The notes beneath the pieces are model-generated. The model had not been told where the DNA came from, made no database searches, and was given only the letters and a program-made list of their open reading frames with translations. From Ambrosia x helenae (Eukaryota > Streptophyta > Magnoliopsida > Asterales > Asteraceae): 64,000 bases of DNA. A program made the translations under genes and the position numbers. This document shows, piece after piece, positions 44,298 to 57,191 of this stretch (positions are counted from its first letter, which is position 1; every line of letters begins with the position of its first letter). The DNA is taken from assembly GCA_030844895.1 (NCBI GenBank), contig CM061223.1, forward strand, positions 6,868,676 through 6,932,675, given 5' to 3'.

Positions 44298-45367
44298 TGA
44301 AGGGATATGGTATCAAAAGCATTATAAAAACCATACCATCGCCCAACTAGAACCGGCATCGCCTAGCGTCCATCCGTCCGTTTTACGTCAGCGGATCGTT
44401 TAGCGTCCATCCGCCCGTTTTACGTCAGCGGAACGTTTGGCGTCCACTCGCCCGTTCTACGTCGGCGATGCAACTGGCATCCAACGGACGCCAGTAAACA
44501 GCGCTACCCGCCCGTTTTACGTCGGCGATACACCCTGGCGCAACATCGTCTGCCCGTTCTACGTCAGCGGACTTAACGTACTACGAAGCTTCTCTAGCAA
44601 GCCAAAGGAAGCTTCGGGCAACACAACTGGAAGATACATTTTGGGGCAGCCTTGGGACTCACCCCTGCCCCAGACAAAATATCTCTGACACAGCACGCGG
44701 CCCGTCAGAGTTCCTCTCCAATCAGAGACTGCTCCCAGTCTGACGTACAGAAAGGACGACGACGTGGCGGCCTCTCAGCCAATATATCTTCCTGACAAGC
44801 AGACTTTCTCAACCTGTCTCAAAGTCCAAGAAAGGTATGATTACTCACCGCCCTCGGTCTACCAATGGGCGTGCGCCACGTGTCCGCCGACCACCAGCGT
44901 CCACTCAATGGGCGCCACGTGTACCAACCGTCAGGACGGTAACATCCCCCTTAGCATTTTACTTTCTCCTTTTTATCAAAACCCACATGCACCAAGTGGG
45001 CTTAAGGACTTGGGCCGGATTATGGAGACGCCTCTACCTAGGCCGGGCCCCATTAAAGGTAGAGGATGGGCTAAGAAAGTATGATAGCTAGGTACTATAA
45101 AAGGAGGAGCTCTTTCTCCTTTTATTGGCATCTAATATCACATACACTTTCACTCAAGAAGAATACGAACTCCTTCGTGCCTTCTTCAACCCTTGTTTAT
45201 TATACTAACTTTTAGAGGCTCGGCTCTTCTAATCGGTAGTCTCCTAAACTCCCTGGTCTTGTCCTTAGACCCTCACGTATTTTCCAAACACACTCTCTTT
45301 GCAAAATACCGTAGGATCACGTACTGGATTAGCGCCTGATTGGTAATCCAGGATTCGTGTTTCTTCA
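44298..45367 (+). mobile_element. solo LTR of an unassigned LTR retrotransposon
   Basis: TGAAGGG...TTTCTTCA, 1070 bp, flanked by perfect CATAC duplications (44293-44297, 45368-45372). TATA box TATAAAAG at 45096-45103. GC-rich tandem subrepeats with CCCGTTTTACGTC(A/G)GCGG run from about 44365 to 44575. The unoccupied version of the site is at about 61112-61130. The flanking open frames at 44437-45091 are not genes. Confidence 0.88.
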
Positions 45368-45461
45368 CATACAAACCAGGGCCGGCCCTAAGCATGGGTT
45401 GGGTGGTCACCGGCTCAAAGCCCGATCCTCAAATGGGCCCGAACATTTATATATATATATA

Positions 45462-45850
45462 TAGGGTGGGGTTCTTGTACAAAGTGTATTTTTCGTACAA
45501 AGTGTGAGAAGTCTATATAGGCATTGTGTTTTAAATATTAGGCATGATGTTTTATGTTCCTTTGGCATAGTATTATATAGAAAAATACAAAAATTAACAA
45601 TTTAAAACACTAATTAATGTATTCTCGACATGCAATCTAAAACACCCTATGTAGAAAGTAATCAGTGTGTTTTAAATTTAATGTCTAGAATACATTTGAT
45701 TGTGTTTTAAATTGTAACGTTTGGTGCTTTTCTATATAAATCAATGCAAAAGGAATCAAAAACATTATAGCCAAACTTTAAAACACAATGACTATATAGA
45801 CTTCTCACACTTTGTACGAAAAATGTACTTTGTACAGGAACCTATACCTA
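45462..45850. mobile_element. foldback MITE
   Basis: About 70 bp at each end pair with each other: TTTTTCGTACAAAGTGTGAG at the left, its complement at the right. The element lies in TA repeats, so a TA target duplication cannot be confirmed. Confidence 0.78.
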
Positions 45851-48800
45851 TATATAATATATATATATATATATATAGGGGGAGGATAAATTTAAAACCT
45901 TGTTGAGTTAAGAAAACTCAAGAAACTCAATCATAACCATTGATTATATATGATCTATGGTTGAGATTAAAAGCCACTTTATTGGTTTGATTAAATTCCT
46001 TATTTTAATGCTTTATGGAACAAAAGGGTAGAATTGTCAAAAACACTTTCTTCTCTTACTTCTCTTCCTGACAACTTTTTACCACTTTATAACATTACAT
46101 CCTCATCTCTCTCCTTATTTAAATGAAGCATTCTCTCTTTACATTTTTCTCTCTCATCTTATTTTACAGTGTTATAATTTTACAAATATTACTTCATATA
46201 ATAATGTTATACATGTGTTTGGTAGCTATTATTTCTGTTACAATGTTACAGTGTTATAGTAGGAAAAATTATATATGTTACAATCCGAAAATCAATACTA
46301 TTAGACATGTATACATGTTGTGTTAAATAAAAATGTTACATTGTTACAGCCTAATTATGTTATCTTATATAAATCTTCTTTTTACATAAATGTTACATAA
46401 ATTGTTACATGTAACAGACACATGTCACATAAAAAAATGTTACATAAATTGTTAAGGAGTGTCTCCTCTATAACTAACTAAATATGAAACATATATAACA
46501 AACTAAAAATGTAACATAAAGGTTACATGTGAAACTTACATGATAAATCCACTATTATTAACACCAACACGTTCTTATAGAATAAAAACAAAACAAACAC
46601 TATGTAACGCCAATATGCTTGTCTTCGGGGGGTACACTGACGGGGACCCATCCACATCAGCTCCCTGAACCTCCACCCCGTCTCACACCTCTCCGTCTTA
46701 TAAGTGTATCATCATCATCTTCATAGTTACTGACTTCAACCTTTCTTGTGTGAAAAAAAAAAGTTCATAATTTTGTCATTATTCACAACTTCCATCACAT
46801 ATAAAATATCACGATCAAAACTTCAATACTTTGTATCATCATTCAATAAGATAAAAAATCTAAAAAAGTTAAAGATTAAAAAATACCACAAACAACCCTA
46901 GTAACCATTTAATACACCTAGATCCCATTACACAGCTAAAAAATAAAATAAATCTTGAAATTTACAAGGTTCATTAATGAACAAAAAAATATTTTGGGGA
47001 AAATATTCATTGAAAAAAAATTACCCAAGGTTCCTAAATAGATGATGATGGTAGTTGTGGCACAACCCTTGAAGAAGAAGAATCTTATCTAAAGGCAGAC
47101 GCAGCTTACTCTTCCCACGCCGTTGTTTCTTTCTCTCTCTACGTCTCTTTCATTCCCTCTCTAAGTGACAAATAATCGTCAACCAATTGTTCACCATCAT
47201 TGTTGATCTTGAACAATGTAAAAAAACATTCAAACTTGTGGGTATGAGGGTTTGGGTAATACTGAGTTGAAAATGGTGGATCTAAATTATGTGTGTTTTG
47301 ATAGAAAGAGAGATGATGAATATTATATAATAAATGGAAAAGAGAGAAGAGAGAGGGGAATAGACTTTAATGTCTTTGTCAGACATTGACAAGTTCAAAG
47401 AATAAAAGCAAAGTGGAGTACCAAATTTACACTTGTAGTATTCTTTAAAGAAGAGTACGTGGAATGATTTGAGCCATTCAATGGTGTGACACCCGGCAAA
47501 CTCAGGTTAGTAACATTGACTAAACTAGTAAGTCTACCTTAGCAAGTCATGCATATTACGTACTTACCTGGGTCAGTCGAGTCGTTACGATGATTCCGGG
47601 AATCATCGGGAGTCGTTACGATGATCCGCGGGATCATCGGGAGTTGGTCCATAACCATGTGTACAAGGATTGGTGATTCGTGGAATCACCGGGTTTAACG
47701 CACACACGCAAGTCTCGAGTCCCGGGAATTGGTGAACGGATGTAAACGTGTTAGTTATCGTGCATTATGTGTTTGTAATAATTATGTGACTTGTCGGTAT
47801 GTGAATACGTGTTTATATATGTTAAAATAGTGTTTAACGCGCCAAAAACCCAACCCAAAACACTATAGGAGATTAGGAACCAGAGGGGCTCCTAATCGCC
47901 AGTATTATAGGCGATTGGGAGATAACAGGGGCGAATGGAGCTCCTAATCGCCAGTATATAGGCGATTAGGACTCCTAATCAGCATCTCTACTCGCCTGAT
48001 CTGCTATGCACGAGTCAAAACACCTATAAATACAACCCTTGACTCCCCAAACACCCTTAGTGCAACCCTACAGATCCTAAGGCTCCCACACACCTCAAAA
48101 CACTTCTGGAACTTGTTTTGCTTCAAAACTCACCATTTCCAAGCTAACACACCTTTCTTTGATAAAATCCAAGGTGTGTTCTTCATCCCAAACCTTTGTA
48201 ATGTTATTGTTTTGGTTCCCCAAAAGTCCAGACCTTGTTTTGCTAAGTATGTGTCTTTAAAAACCTTGGAAATGAGTTATAAAACAAGTCTACACCATAA
48301 TACTTGCTATATGTGAAGTATTGATGCATATGATGATTTTTGGTGGTTATAACATGAATGTTTCTATGAAATTGATGTACTTCTGATGTGTAGGAGTTAT
48401 TAGGATGATTATCAAAGAGTTTGAGCTAGTGTTATAGTGTTTTGATGAAAGTATGCATTTTGACCCATTTGGATGATTCTTGAAGAATTAGGATGTTATG
48501 ATATGATTCATTGCTTGTTTGTTGTTAGGAATCACACTAGAATGATATTATAACATAGAGATGATGAATTACAAGTTGTAGGAGGTGTAATCTGGTCTTT
48601 ACCATTTAAGGAAAGATTTCATAGTTAATGAAACCTGGTACTTTGCCATTTTTGGAAATAATCGCACCGAGGCCGTTAGAGCAGAGATAAATTGAGGGTT
48701 TTTGCTTGGAATGGGTTGGTAAATGGTTTAGGTTTGATATTGGGTGTTTTTACATGTTTCGGATCTGATTTGGAGGGTTTAACGCGAGAAAATGCGCGAC

Positions 48801-49090
48801 AGCAGCACTAGGGGCGAATAGGGCTCTAATCGCCTGATACATCAGGTGATTACAGCCTAATCGCCTGATGTAACAGGAAATTAGCCCCCTACTCGCCTGT
48901 TGACCATCCCCTACTCACCAGTTGACTATTCCTAATTGCGTGTTAGTTTCCTAATCGCGTGTACTGCTGTCGTAAGCATATTTTGACATCCCGGAACATG
49001 ATTTGATACCTAGGAACATGATAGGAACCCCGGGATACACCCAATGACTTAGTAACACGTGTTCGGACTTGTTTATGCGTTAATTGAGCG

Positions 49091-49297
49091 CATAGTTGCA
49101 AAAGTCGTCCGAGTTGACCGATTACTCGCCGAGTACTCGCTACAGGGTGTGTCACCGAGTATAGCCGAGTTGACCGAATATTCCGAGTACTCCCCGCATA
49201 GGCCGATTCGACCCCCGAGTACTCGCCCGACTAGGCCGAGTACTCGCAACTCCCCAGTCGGCCGAGTTGGTAGCGCCTAGCGAGTTCTGCAACTTTG
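49091..49297. mobile_element. hAT-type MITE inside LTR D
   Basis: The ends CATAGTTGCAAAAGTCG and CGAGTTCTGCAACTTTG are inverted repeats, with the 8-bp duplication ATTGAGCG perfect on both sides. The related LTRs at 12990 and 40573 are uninterrupted here. The interior repeats CCGAGTACTCGC. Confidence 0.85.
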
Positions 49298-49610
49298 ATT
49301 GAGCGTTATGCTAGACTAGGTGAACTCTTGCGCGTACTAAGTGTTTAATTGCATATGTTGCATGATGTCTGGTATTCAGCTAACACGTGGGATGTCGGGT
49401 CACCAATGGGATGTCGAGTCTTGTCTGGTACAGTCGGTTTAACAGTCAAAGGTGTTTTCAAACGTTTATGGTTATGGTCTGGACATTCGGGAACTAGTTA
49501 ACCTGCGGGTTATTAGTCCGGATACTTATACACATCTTAATGATAGGTCGCCGCTATTTGGGGCTATCATAGCATAATTACTTAACTGTTTTCAAGTAAC
49601 ACAATCTAAG

Positions 49611-50089
49611 GTGAGTGTCACAGCCCCACTTTTACCGTTTTGCTTTCGGGGGAGAAACATGCTACTTACTTACTTATTAAAGGTCATCTTATACTATGGT
49701 TACTTCATGTTACTATACGGCTTTTACGGAAAGTCCCAGGGGGAAACCATGAATGTGCGGGGATGCACAACGAGGGAAATGTGGATAGATCTATTGGGCC
49801 TCACAAACCCCACCCGACGGCGGGGGTGCCGGGCGGGTGCATATTGTCTCTAACTCTCGGGTTATCGAGGCATCGGTAACCCAGTCAATCTGGGCTGGAT
49901 TCAACATTGGTACATGTTTAGTAATGGGTTCCCAACCGTAGTAGTAAAAACACTTAACGTCTAGCTAACGTTCTTATAACATAGTATTAACGGGAATGAT
50001 CTTTTCAAACTTATAACAACTCTTTTATAAAAGAAAACCTGTGAACTCAGCAGCATTATATGTTGACATTTTTGGCATGTTTTCTCATG
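49611..50089 (+). other. putative LTR intron (LTR D), acceptor lost
   Basis: Donor AAG|GTGAGT present; the acceptor position reads CTCATGT instead of CTCAGGT. Hairpin 49811-49839: outer CACCCG/CGGGTG, inner CGGC/GCCG, both perfect. Confidence 0.42.
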
Positions 50090-50416
50090 TCGCTAAGGTA
50101 GCAGTTAATGGACTAGGCGCACGGAGTCTTGCACAGCGTCTAGAATTTTGAAGCATATTAAACAATGTTTTGTAAACTATAATATGTCTTTTGGTTGTAA
50201 ACAAGAAATGCTTCCGCTGCTGGTTTACGGCTCAAAGCATGATTTTGGTTTTAAAATATATATGAATGCATGTTTGTTGTTTGTTTATTGTGATCGTTGA
50301 CTGAGATCCTGGTGTGTCACGCGCCTCGCGGTAAAACCCCGCATGTGGAATTTGAGGGTGTGACAGATGGGTTTCTAGAGTTTGCTTAACTCGGGTGGGT
50401 TTTCTAAATATAATTT

Positions 50417-50421
<5 letters not shown>

Positions 50422-50495
<74 letters not shown>
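50422..50495. repeat. TA microsatellite
   Basis: About 75 bp of pure TA between two TA-bordered elements. Confidence 0.95.
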
Positions 50496-50499
<4 letters not shown>

Positions 50500-52555
50500 C
50501 TAAGTATCTAGGAAAAACCCCCTAAAATGAAAAAACCCCCCACAAACCCATCTTGTGGTTCTCATGGTTCCACATCACCCATTAGTAGAAATATTATTTT
50601 ATTGTCTTAAGGGGTATATTAGACATTTTCCTTTTCCCCCCATTTAATAATTTGAATTTTTTTTATTCTCCCTCTTATATAAAGAAGTCTCTCTCTCTCA
50701 CATATACACACACACTCTCTCTCTCTCTCTCTATCCCCCCCCCCCTCTCTCTCTCTCTCATATTTGATCTATATCTTTCACAAATCTCATCACAGGCCAT
50801 TCTATGTGTAACAGAACCACCGTCGCCGCCGTCGACGATGACGGACCAACCTCCAAACTAGCTACAAGTCATCTCATCCTCTGTTTCCTATTTTACTTTC
50901 ACACCTCTGTTTCCTATCGCTTTTTATTATTTTTGTTTTTTATGAATTTGTTTTATGTGATGGTTCAATTCGTTGGACTTGGAAGTGGGATTGACGCGTG
51001 GACCATGACAAAATACATGTTAAAGAAATAATCACGTGAACTACAAATTTAGTTATGTTGAAAAATATCAACCAAAAAAATTGGAATATATAAAGCCAAA
51101 ATAATAACTAATTGTATTTAAGCATTTGAAAATTAGTTTAAAACTTTTAGCTTATTTTTGCTGGAAATGATTCTGTGTAATTATCTCTAATTTGGTTTGG
51201 CTCTATGAATCGACTTTTAGCTTCTTCTTTTTTATTAGTAATAATAATAATATTGGTTTGGAGATGGATTGGTTAGTATGTTTTTTTATGTGTAATATTG
51301 ATTAATAATAATAATATCGGGTTGGAGATGGATCGGTTAGTATGTTTTATTATGTGTAATATTGATTAATAATAATATTTTATTGGTGTTGGATTACACG
51401 TAGGTTTACTTTCAACACCAGTTGCATATATTAATTAAAACAAAAGTCACTAACCATGGGATGAAATCTATGTTGCGTCTGTTTCGTATGTAACAACAGA
51501 ACTAAGTTGGTATAAATTAGTTTCTGATTTTTTTACCAGATACAAAGGTTTGATTTTTTGACTTTCATCAGTTACACATGGGATAAAATCTATGTTTGCG
51601 TCTGTTTCGTATGTAACAGCAGAACTAAGTTGGTATAAATTAGCTTTCTGATTTTTTTTACCATATATTAATTAAAACAAAAGTCACTAATCATGGGATC
51701 AAATATATGTTTGCGTCTGTTTTCGTATGTAACAGCAGAACTAAGTTGCGTATGTTACACATCTATGCAGTTATATAACATTCCTTCTAAGTTAAGTTTG
51801 ATAATCTTGATAACTAAATGGATAAAACAATGTTTGTATCAGTTTTGTATGTTTTTTTGTAATCCAGATGGTTAACATACGTTAAGACGGGGGGTTAATT
51901 GTAAATTGATGATTTTTGTTTTATTTTTGCAGGTGAGCATATTTTTTTTGCATTAAAGATGAAGATGATTATCAAGAATGAAGGGTAGACAAATTTTTTT
52001 TATTTATGATAGTTTTTTTAGCATTTGTTGATTTGTAATGACCGTTTTGTTTGTTTTTAGCACTTTGTAAGAAACAATTCTTTGTGTACATTTGAATGTT
52101 TTTTTATCTATAAAGTTTTTAATTGATTTTATACAATCTATGTGTCTATAACCATATCAATTCTCGTTACGTATGCAACAATTCTGGTGCTGGCACATTA
52201 AAATGAAAAAAATATTGTCTAATAAAAAAATCAGCATCTTTTAAATAATATAAACTGGCAAGTCAGTTTTAACCTATCTAACACAACACATGTTACCTAT
52301 GTAACACGGCGTCTGACAGCTTTTTATAAGAATGTGAAAAAAGTAAGAGAGAGATGATGTGATGGGGTGTCATATCAGCTTTTGTCATACTCTTTTTTCA
52401 GAAAAATCAAATTACCCATATGCCCTTATTGGTACTTGTCACCATTATAATATTACACATTTAATCTCCACCATTGATCTAGTTTGATCAATGGCTCTAA
52501 ATGAGTTTACAAGGTTTCTTCAATTTAGGTGGGTTTTTATTTAATCCATCCCCTA
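50496..52555. mobile_element. second TA-bordered non-autonomous element
   Basis: The left end TAGGCTAAG ... AAAAACCCCCTAAAAT and the right end ATTTAGGTGGGTTTTT ... CCCCTA are imperfect inverted repeats in TA-rich flanks. It includes a CT microsatellite (about 50690-50760) and two local tandem duplications (51240-51376 two copies; 51430-51750 three copies with TCTGTTTCGTATGTAACA). No transposase. A short promoter-like CT-rich leader and open frame near 50800 are not convincing as a gene. Confidence 0.5.
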
Positions 52556-52790
52556 TATATACATATATATATATTTATTAAATTCTATATTTAGGATATA
52601 TATTTGTGCTTTATACATTAAAAGTCTTGTTAGTGGAGTTGGAAAAATCATGCTAATTTATTGTAGAGATCTCAAGTTCAATCCTTGGCTCTAGCACCAT
52701 ATTTATTTATTTTTAATTGATTTCCCTTTACAAAATTTTGGGCCCAAATTTTTTTTTTAGTGTTCTCGAAGACGGCACTGATACAAACAT

Positions 52791-52930
52791 ACTAGTGGGA
52801 ATGCCCGTGCATTGCCGCGGATACGTTGAATTGAAGTATGAACGACTGAAATTGTTTACCAATAGGGGGACCGACTAAATGTATGTGATTTTATATATTA
52901 GTTTAAGTGATCTATGAATTGAATAGCTTA
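52791..52930 (-). mobile_element. Helitron-type 3' end, minus strand
   Basis: CTAG at 52792-52795 followed inward by a GC-rich hairpin (about 52803-52820). About 130 bp are similar to 61131-61262. Confidence 0.6.
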
Positions 52931-53556
52931 TATTCTCATTATATACTTATATATACTTATATTCTCATTTAATAATGTACTTCGTATATCATAAAAGTGG
53001 AATATATTATATACTTATATTCTCATTTAATAATGTACTCCGTATATCGCTTATAGGGCTAGGTTCAAATGTACTATTACATGCACATGAAGGGACAGTG
53101 TATGCAAGATAAATTAGATCCCTTTTAACTTTTGGAGAAATATTTACATATAAGATATGTTGTTGTGCTATTACTTATCACTGTGTTCCCAAGTTCCAAT
53201 GTTAAAGAAACTAACAAAATTATTCAGTCATCATATACTATACTAACACATTTTTGTCTGTTAAGAAAATGAGATACGTACATTTCATTTAAATCTATAA
53301 CAGCTTTAGAAATAAGTACAAACTACAGAAAATAACATGCAATGAATAATGACCTGCTTTCCATGGTTTTGAGATCCAATGTAAATTCAGTAGTAATGAC
53401 AAGAACAAATTAATTTAAATTTGATTGAAAACAGGGACATGATAGCACCACATAACCACAAATGATAACAATAACATCATAGAGTTACAGACTTTATAAG
53501 TCATAATCAACATTAATCGAGGAATTCACGAACCATGCACCCTTTAATTAGGAATG
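52931..53556. other. AT-rich, no gene recognised
   Basis: A direct repeat with TATTCTCATTTAATAATGTAC near 52960-53045. No coding signal. Confidence 0.6.
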
Positions 53557-53649
53557 ATACACCCGACTCACATCATGCACCAATAGGAGCCTGCCACATA
53601 CCTCAGAATGTGATGCCACACCCCCAGAATGTGATGTCACGGGGTGTAT
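53557..53649. mobile_element. 93-bp MITE
   Basis: ATACACCC/GGGTGTAT ends. The internal GTGATGTCA is shared with the related copy at 60844-60919. Confidence 0.6.
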
Positions 53650-54010
53650 GAAACCTAGAACCCTTAATTGGTGGGGAAAAAAGTATATTATATTTGGGAT
53701 TCTTGGCTACTAAAGGAAGTGACAAGTGATAGTTTTTAGAAACCGTCGTATATTGTTTTAGAATAAATATAAATAACGTTTATTATATTTATTTAATTGC
53801 TATCATTATCATTTATATTACGTTGAAAAATTATTATATCCCTAAGTTAATAATATGTAATTTCTTGATAGACGTAATTACCCTTAGTAACATTATTTAG
53901 GTCTCCCATCTGTGTATAAATAGAGAGCTCATTAGAGATTGAAGGAGTTGACAAATCATAACCCTCTCTCTCATAAACATGTTCATCAAGAATTCATAAT
54001 CCCAAAATTT
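53650..54010 (+). promoter_or_regulatory. promoter-like stretch with TATA box
   Basis: TATAAATA at 53915-53922 followed by a CT-rich leader. It may be a copia LTR fragment (a TGTTTTAGAATAAA start near 53754), cut by the solo LTR at 54016. No gene follows. Confidence 0.35.
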
Positions 54011-54015
54011 AGATA

Positions 54016-57000
54016 TGTGACACCGGCAACTTCCGACCTACACCGACGTGATTTTTATGATTAAAATTAAATATTTATTTAAAATATTGTTAATTATTGA
54101 ATTTCGGAAGTTTACTGACCGTTTTTACAATCAAAACTGTGACCGGTTAAATTAACGCGATTTAAACGCGTGTTCTGAAAACACGCGTCGGACATCAAAA
54201 ATATTTATATTTATGCTCGGTTTTGTATTTCGAACAAAACCGACTACTTTTTATAATTTATTAGCGGGCCTAGAATAGAAACCGAGACGTTTTAAGTTTG
54301 TACGGGTTCGATACGCGGTAGAAGCCCACCTACCTAAACCCTAGCTATAAAAGGGCCACTTATCTTCTTCCTCCTTCCATTAACACCCGCAGCCAAACAC
54401 CCCCCCCCCCTAACTCTCTGCAATCCCTCTCTCTCTACTCTCTCTCTCTCTAACCATCTCTCTCTCTCCTCACGAACCCTTCCTCCTCCCCTTTAGCAGA
54501 AACCTGTCACCACCATCCATGGTGGTGACGGCATGGAAGCTGGGCGGCGCAGGTCTCCATGGCCGAGAAACAGAAGCTAAGGCGGCGACGCGCTTTTCCA
54601 GGCCCAGAAACGAGTGTTTTTGACGAGAATCGGAGCAGAAGGGTCGGGTTAGGGACTTGTGGCCTGTGGTGGTTGTTGTGCTCCGGACCCGACGAGGCTG
54701 GGTTTTGGGTCCGGTTATGGTTGTGTGTTGAAGGCGGCAACAGTACAAGGGTCCGATGGGTTGGGTTCCGGTCGTGATTAAGGTCCCGTGATGGTTTATT
54801 TCGTTCCGGTGGTAGGTGCGGCCGGTGGTGGTGTCACGAGGTGGGGTTCGTGGTGGTCCGGTGGTGGGTTCGGGTTGGGTCCGGCTCGAGTCAGATGGAT
54901 TGTTGGGGGTTCGGGTTCGGGTCAGTTTGGTAGGTTCTGGTTCGGCCCGGTGGAGGTGGTTCGTGGTGGATGCCGGTTAGTAGGGTGGCGTTTGGTTGTG
55001 GTTTGGGTGTGTCGGGTCAGATTCGGTTTTGGGTTCGTGTTCGGGTTTGGTCAAACATGGTCAACGGGTCAGATCTGGTTGGTTCGCGTCTGGTCAACAC
55101 GCGGTCAAAGCTGGTCAAACTTTGGTTCCGGTCTACACGTAGTTCGAGGTGGCTTCGGGTTACGCGCGTACGAATCGGAATACTTTAATTCGTATTTGTA
55201 TATTTGTTGTGGATATTATATATATACATAAATACATTGATATTCTTAAAATAGTTTTGACTCGCGAACGAACCGAATAATAATAATAATAAATGTTAAC
55301 TACACATTATATCGGACGACCGGTAATAGTGACTAAAATGCGTGACTTATAATATCGATATCGGACTAAATTGGTTGGACTATAATATATATATATTGTC
55401 GTGTCTTTATATAAATAAGTATAGTTTTCATATAAAAGCGTCGAAACGTATAAGTCTCGTTTGAATTGGAATTGCGGATGAACAAATTGAAGTCTTGTAT
55501 TGGATATTGATTTTGGGAAAATTGAAGGCGACTTGTGTTGCCTGGTTTGTACGAAAACAGAGGAAACTCTGCCGAAATTTTATAAAATTTATAAGCATAA
55601 ATGAAGGCGATATTTGTTGTATATTTCATTATCAACAATCTTCAAGTATTTTTGACAAACGATTTCTTGCAACATTTAAAGAAAAACGTCGAACGCTATT
55701 TCCAAAACAAATGCATATTATTTACTAAGCGTCAATTGTGTCGATCTTCAAAGATTTTAGTAACTAAAACATTGCCATTTAAATGATTTTGAATTACAAA
55801 ACGCTCGGCTTATTTGAGAAAGAATTATATAAAAATTTATGTTCGAAACCTTTAAAGACATGGATTTGGAAGAGAAGCGACGTTATTATTAATCAGTTTA
55901 AATAACTATACTTACATTTTTATCAAAGGGCATTTTTCCTAAAATATAATTATATAAGATAGATACATTTATACGAATTACAAAATGAGCTACGACTCAA
56001 GATAAGTTATACATTTCGTAATATTAGTCCAACGTGGTGTACACACGAATAGTGACAAGTGCGCAACTTGGGTACTATGTCGTGTGTTAACGCATAAGTA
56101 AGATAAGTCACGATCGGTTCGTCGAGTTAAAGCATATTAGTACTCGAGTTACACACGAGTCTAGATAGTTGGATAAACTATCTTTTAGCCGGATAATAGG
56201 CTAGGTTTATATGTGTTAGACTTTAAGGTGTCCTTTGTTGTATTAGGGCACAAGGAAGTCGGTCGAGGATTCAGGCTCTGTTTGCTAGCTTAGCAAGGAA
56301 ATTAAGGTGAGTTCATGACCCCACTTTTTACTGCTTTATAAATGTTTTCGGGGTGGAAGACATGCTTCTTTTATGAAAACCTGAGGAATTCCAAACGAAC
56401 AAGTTTTAGAAAAATGAAATGGGTGCGTGAATGTCACGGCCCTGCTGTTACTGGTTTTACATTCGGGAAAGAAACATGCGTACTACTTACATCGTTTTAA
56501 AGATCATGTTATACTATGGGCACTTTATATTACTATACGGCTTTTATGGAAAGTCCCAGGGGGAAACCATGAATGTGCTGGCATGCACAACGAGGGAAAT
56601 GTGGATAGATCTATTGGGCCTCACAAACCCCACTCGACGGCGGGGCCGGGCGGGTGCATATTGTCTCTACCTATCGGGTTACCGAGGCATCGGTAGCCCA
56701 GTCATCTGGGCTGGTTTCATCATTTGGTTCATGTTTAGTAATGGGTTCCCAACCGTAGTAGTAAAAACACTTAACGTCTAGCTAACGTTCTTATGACATA
56801 GTATTAACGGGAATGATCTTTTCAGACTTATGGAAACTCTTTTACAAAAACTTGTGGAAATATTTATGCAAACTTATGAACTCACCAGCTTTATGTTGAC
56901 TTTTTAAGTATGTCTTTCAGGTTTAAACTTTGGTAACGGCACGGTTGGAGTAAGTGACAGTTGGGATCGGGAATCCTAGAGGTTTAGAATTGGCGTACAG

Positions 57001-57087
57001 GGAACCAGAGTCTTAGATGCAACTTTCCGCTGCGCTGGCAAAGGCACCAAACGTCGCAACCGACGAGGGAAAAGTCGGGGTGTGACA
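54016..57087 (+). mobile_element. Ty3 solo LTR (LTR G, divergent 5' half)
   Basis: TGTGACACCGGC...GGGTGTGACA, 3072 bp, perfect AGATA duplications (54011-54015, 57088-57092). TATA box TATAAAAG at 54346-54353. The first 2.4 kb is unlike the other LTRs here, with a GT-rich GGTTCGGGTT-type region at 54650-55100. About 56430-56800 is closely related to LTRs B-D. Open frames in the GT-rich part are not genes. Confidence 0.88.
56307..56920 (+). other. putative LTR intron with conserved hairpin (LTR G)
   Basis: Donor AAG|GTGAGT, TTGAC, acceptor TCTTTCAG|GT. Hairpin 56631-56656: outer CACTCG/CGGGTG, inner CGGC/GCCG, loop GGG. Confidence 0.5.
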
Positions 57088-57191
57088 AGATACACCCTAA
57101 AGGGAACCCAATACTACTGAAAAGGATGTCATCCTCCACCAACACTCTCTCTACATCTGTTGCTAGTCTCATCAATCTATCATGTATCATC

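Larger units (their letters stand above)
47485..50365 (+). mobile_element. Ty3 solo LTR (LTR D)
   Basis: TGTGACACCCGG...GGGTGTGACA with no internal region. Flanks AATGG/GATGG differ by one base, so the duplication has decayed. TATA box 48025-48032, arrays at 47860-48010 and 48800-48960. Contains a 207-bp hAT MITE at 49091-49297. Confidence 0.88.
45876..50421. mobile_element. TA-bordered non-autonomous element, split by solo LTR
   Basis: The left end TAGGGGGAGGATAAATTT...GAGTTAAGAAAACTC and the right end GAGTTTGCTTAACTC...ATTTCCCTA are inverted copies in (TA)n. Excluding the solo LTR at 47485-50365 it is about 1.7 kb. The interior is rich in TGTTACA words (46140-46520). No transposase. Confidence 0.6.
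45377..52780. mobile_element. hAT-type element enlarged by nested insertions
   Basis: The ends CAGGGCCG and CGGCACTG form short inverted repeats, and the 8-bp duplication ATACAAAC is perfect (45369-45376, 52781-52788). Only the two ends (45377-45461 and about 52556-52780) belong to it. The middle is a foldback MITE, two TA-bordered elements and a Ty3 solo LTR. No transposase was found. Confidence 0.78.

Noticed and set aside
44437..45091. Open frames in the solo LTR
   Set aside because: They fall in GC-rich subrepeats and the promoter region of an LTR with clear TSDs; no protein similarity recognised.
50652..51031. Possible small gene with CT-rich leader
   Set aside because: Frames are short, begin in microsatellite sequence and are not followed by recognisable domains.
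54470..55231. Overlapping frames of up to 147 codons on both strands
   Set aside because: The GT-rich GGTTCGGGTT repeat keeps several frames open at once. The composition is Gly/Trp/Val low-complexity.
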